This document shows positions 62,974 to 64,000 of a stretch of DNA of 64,000 bases, one piece after another. A program made the position numbers and the translations under genes. The stretch is from Acidimicrobiaceae bacterium (GTDB lineage Bacteria; Actinomycetota; Acidimicrobiia; Acidimicrobiales; RAAP-2): the NCBI GenBank assembly GCA_003167415.1, contig PMTF01000024.1, positions 10,174 to 74,173 on the forward strand, given 5' to 3'. Positions within the stretch are counted from its first letter, which is position 1, and each line of letters begins with the position of its first letter. Below the pieces are notes generated by a model. It was not told the DNA's origin. It saw nothing but the letters and a program-made list of their open reading frames with translations, and did not search any database.

Positions 62974-63678
62974 GTGACTGACGTAACCGACGCGACATTT
63001 GGAACCGCCGTTATGGAGCGTTCGATGACCGTACCGGTCGTCGTGGACCTCTGGGCCGAGTGGTGCGGGCCGTGCAAGACGCTCGGACCGATCATCGAGA
63101 AGGTCATTGGCGAGACCGGAGGTGCGGTGGAGCTCGCCAAGGTCGACGTCGACACCAACCCGGAGATCGCCCAGGCCTTCAACGTCCAATCGATTCCGGC
63201 GGTGTTCGCAATTCACGAAGGAAAGATCGTGGATTCCTTCGTCGGCGCGTTGCCGGAGTCGGCGGTACGAGAGTTCGTCGAGAAACTCGCCCCCGGTACG
63301 TCGAAAGTCGACCAGCTGGTTGACGTCGGCGACGAAGCGTCGCTTCGCGCCGCGCTCGAACTGGACGCGACGAACATCGACGCGGCGGTTGCGCTCGGTG
63401 ATCTCTTGCGTCGCGCCGACCGACTCGACGAGGCCGACGAGGTGCTCAAACCGTTCGAGAACGTCGTGGCCGCCAAGACCATCCTCGCTCGAATTCGCCT
63501 GCAACGAGGTGGTGTCTCGCTTGACGGTGATCTCGATCTCACGCTCGAGCACCTGTTGGAGCAGTCCTCCAGTGCGACCAGCGCCAAAGACTCGCTATTG
63601 GAGATTCTCGACGCCCTGGGACCCGGGGATCCGCGCTACGTGTCGTATCGGCGAAAACTCGCCAGTCGCCTCTACTAG
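62974..63678 (+). CDS. Thioredoxin-TPR co-chaperone, CnoX/YbbN-like
   Basis: A 234-residue protein: thioredoxin domain with WCGPC (C31, C34) in VVVDLWAEWCGPCKTLGPII, then a helical repeat region (about 120-234) typical of CnoX/YbbN-type co-chaperones. Family members hold unfolding proteins for GroEL and form mixed disulfides. It stops one base into the next gene's GTG. Confidence 0.9.
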   Translation: MTDVTDATFGTAVMERSMTVPVVVDLWAEWCGPCKTLGPIIEKVIGETGGAVELAKVDVDTNPEIAQAFNVQSIPAVFAIHEGKIVDSFVGALPESAVREFVEKLAPGTSKVDQLVDVGDEASLRAALELDATNIDAAVALGDLLRRADRLDEADEVLKPFENVVAAKTILARIRLQRGGVSLDGDLDLTLEHLLEQSSSATSAKDSLLEILDALGPGDPRYVSYRRKLASRLY

Positions 63679-64000
63679 TGCGGGTCCATCAACCACCAGC
63701 GCCGATATCTCTCTCACTCGGTGCGACCACGTTCGATCTCACCTCGCGCGCGCTCGTCATGGGCATCCTCAATCGCACCCGCGACTCCTTTTACGAACCG
63801 GCCGCCACGTTCGATCTCGATACCCTCTTCGAGCGCGCTGACCGTCTCATCGACGAGGGGGCGGACCTCTTAGATATCGGCGGCGTGAAGGCCGGTCCCG
63901 GCGAAGAGGTCGACGAGGCCGAAGAACTCGAACGCGTCGTACCGGTCGTCACGGAACTCGTGCGTCGATTCGACGTCCCCATAAGTATTGACACGTGGCG
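63678..64000 (+). CDS. Dihydropteroate synthase homologue, FolP2-like, N-terminal part
   Basis: 107 residues are visible before the window edge. The TIM-barrel signature reads MGILNRTRDSFYE and DIGGVKAGPGEEVDEAEELERVV; the canonical DHPS text would be MG-NVTPDSFSD and GGESTRPG. The replacement of ESTR by VKAG is the mark of mycobacterial FolP2, which in M. leprae lacks DHPS activity. GTG start overlapping the thioredoxin-like gene (TAGTG). It may serve a role other than folate synthesis. Confidence 0.88.
   Translation, partial: MRVHQPPAPISLSLGATTFDLTSRALVMGILNRTRDSFYEPAATFDLDTLFERADRLIDEGADLLDIGGVKAGPGEEVDEAEELERVVPVVTELVRRFDVPISIDTW

Noticed and set aside
1-64000. Riboswitches, T-boxes and rRNA
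   Set aside because: No recognisable leader structures were found, including upstream of leuS where only 17 bases separate the divergent genes.

Overview
The window looks like a chromosome segment of a moderately high-GC actinobacterium, most likely of the class Acidimicrobiia or a relative. Supporting signs are an F420-type luciferase-like oxidoreductase, a PAC2 protein, an actinobacterial-style LeuS, a FolP2-type dihydropteroate synthase homologue, an ECF sigma factor paired with a YCII/DGPF protein, and many starts that look leaderless (a TANNNT hexamer six or seven bases before the start codon). The taxonomic call is inference; there is no rRNA gene in the window.

Bases 1-21,970 are ordinary chromosome: the 3' end of an APC permease, an aldo/keto reductase, two cell-wall enzymes (M15 peptidase and L,D-transpeptidase), an atypical SDR, a class III aminotransferase coupled to an NAD-dependent epimerase, two ECF sigma loci, a fatty-acid desaturase, small stress and envelope proteins, and a MarR-MFS efflux unit with a perfect palindromic operator.

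Bases 21,980-41,300 form an AT-richer accessory block that reads as a defence island. It holds an EVE-like/HNH endonuclease, an unusual protein with an AKKAP-repeat tail, an eroded hsdR remnant, an Mrr-type restriction gene interrupted by one in-frame TAG, an HNH nuclease, a complete overlapping hsdM-hsdS-hsdR type I system, a DUF5655-like protein, a NucS-like PD-(D/E)XK nuclease overlapping a small gene, and a 1495-residue NACHT-type ATPase with a C-terminal PD-(D/E)XK-like domain. That last protein is the best candidate for a little-described system. Broken tRNA pieces lie near both edges (Lys 3' half near 23.06 kb, Val 5' part near 41.25 kb). No integrase is visible.

Bases 41,300-50,400 carry an eight-gene minus-strand operon for breakdown of a CoA-linked substrate (acyl-CoA synthetase, two SDRs, DUF35 plus thiolase-like protein, acyl-CoA dehydrogenase, two MaoC-type hydratase halves), with a divergent second acyl-CoA dehydrogenase. 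The DUF35/thiolase-like pairing and the hydratase pair resemble steroid side-chain modules.

Bases 50,427-55,761 look like a small tRNA-bounded islet. A 34-base copy of the tRNA-Ala(GGC) 3' end at 50,427 is repeated in the same orientation in the intact tRNA at 55,689. Between them lie a split transketolase, a cut-off coupled gene, a Lys/Ala-rich protein and a DUF1326-DUF2182 pair.

Bases 55,800-64,000 return to core genes: HicB-like antitoxin, O-methyltransferase, alpha/beta hydrolase, leuS, a YgjP-like metallopeptidase, PAC2 protein, phosphotransferase, thioredoxin/TPR chaperone and the start of a folP2-like gene.
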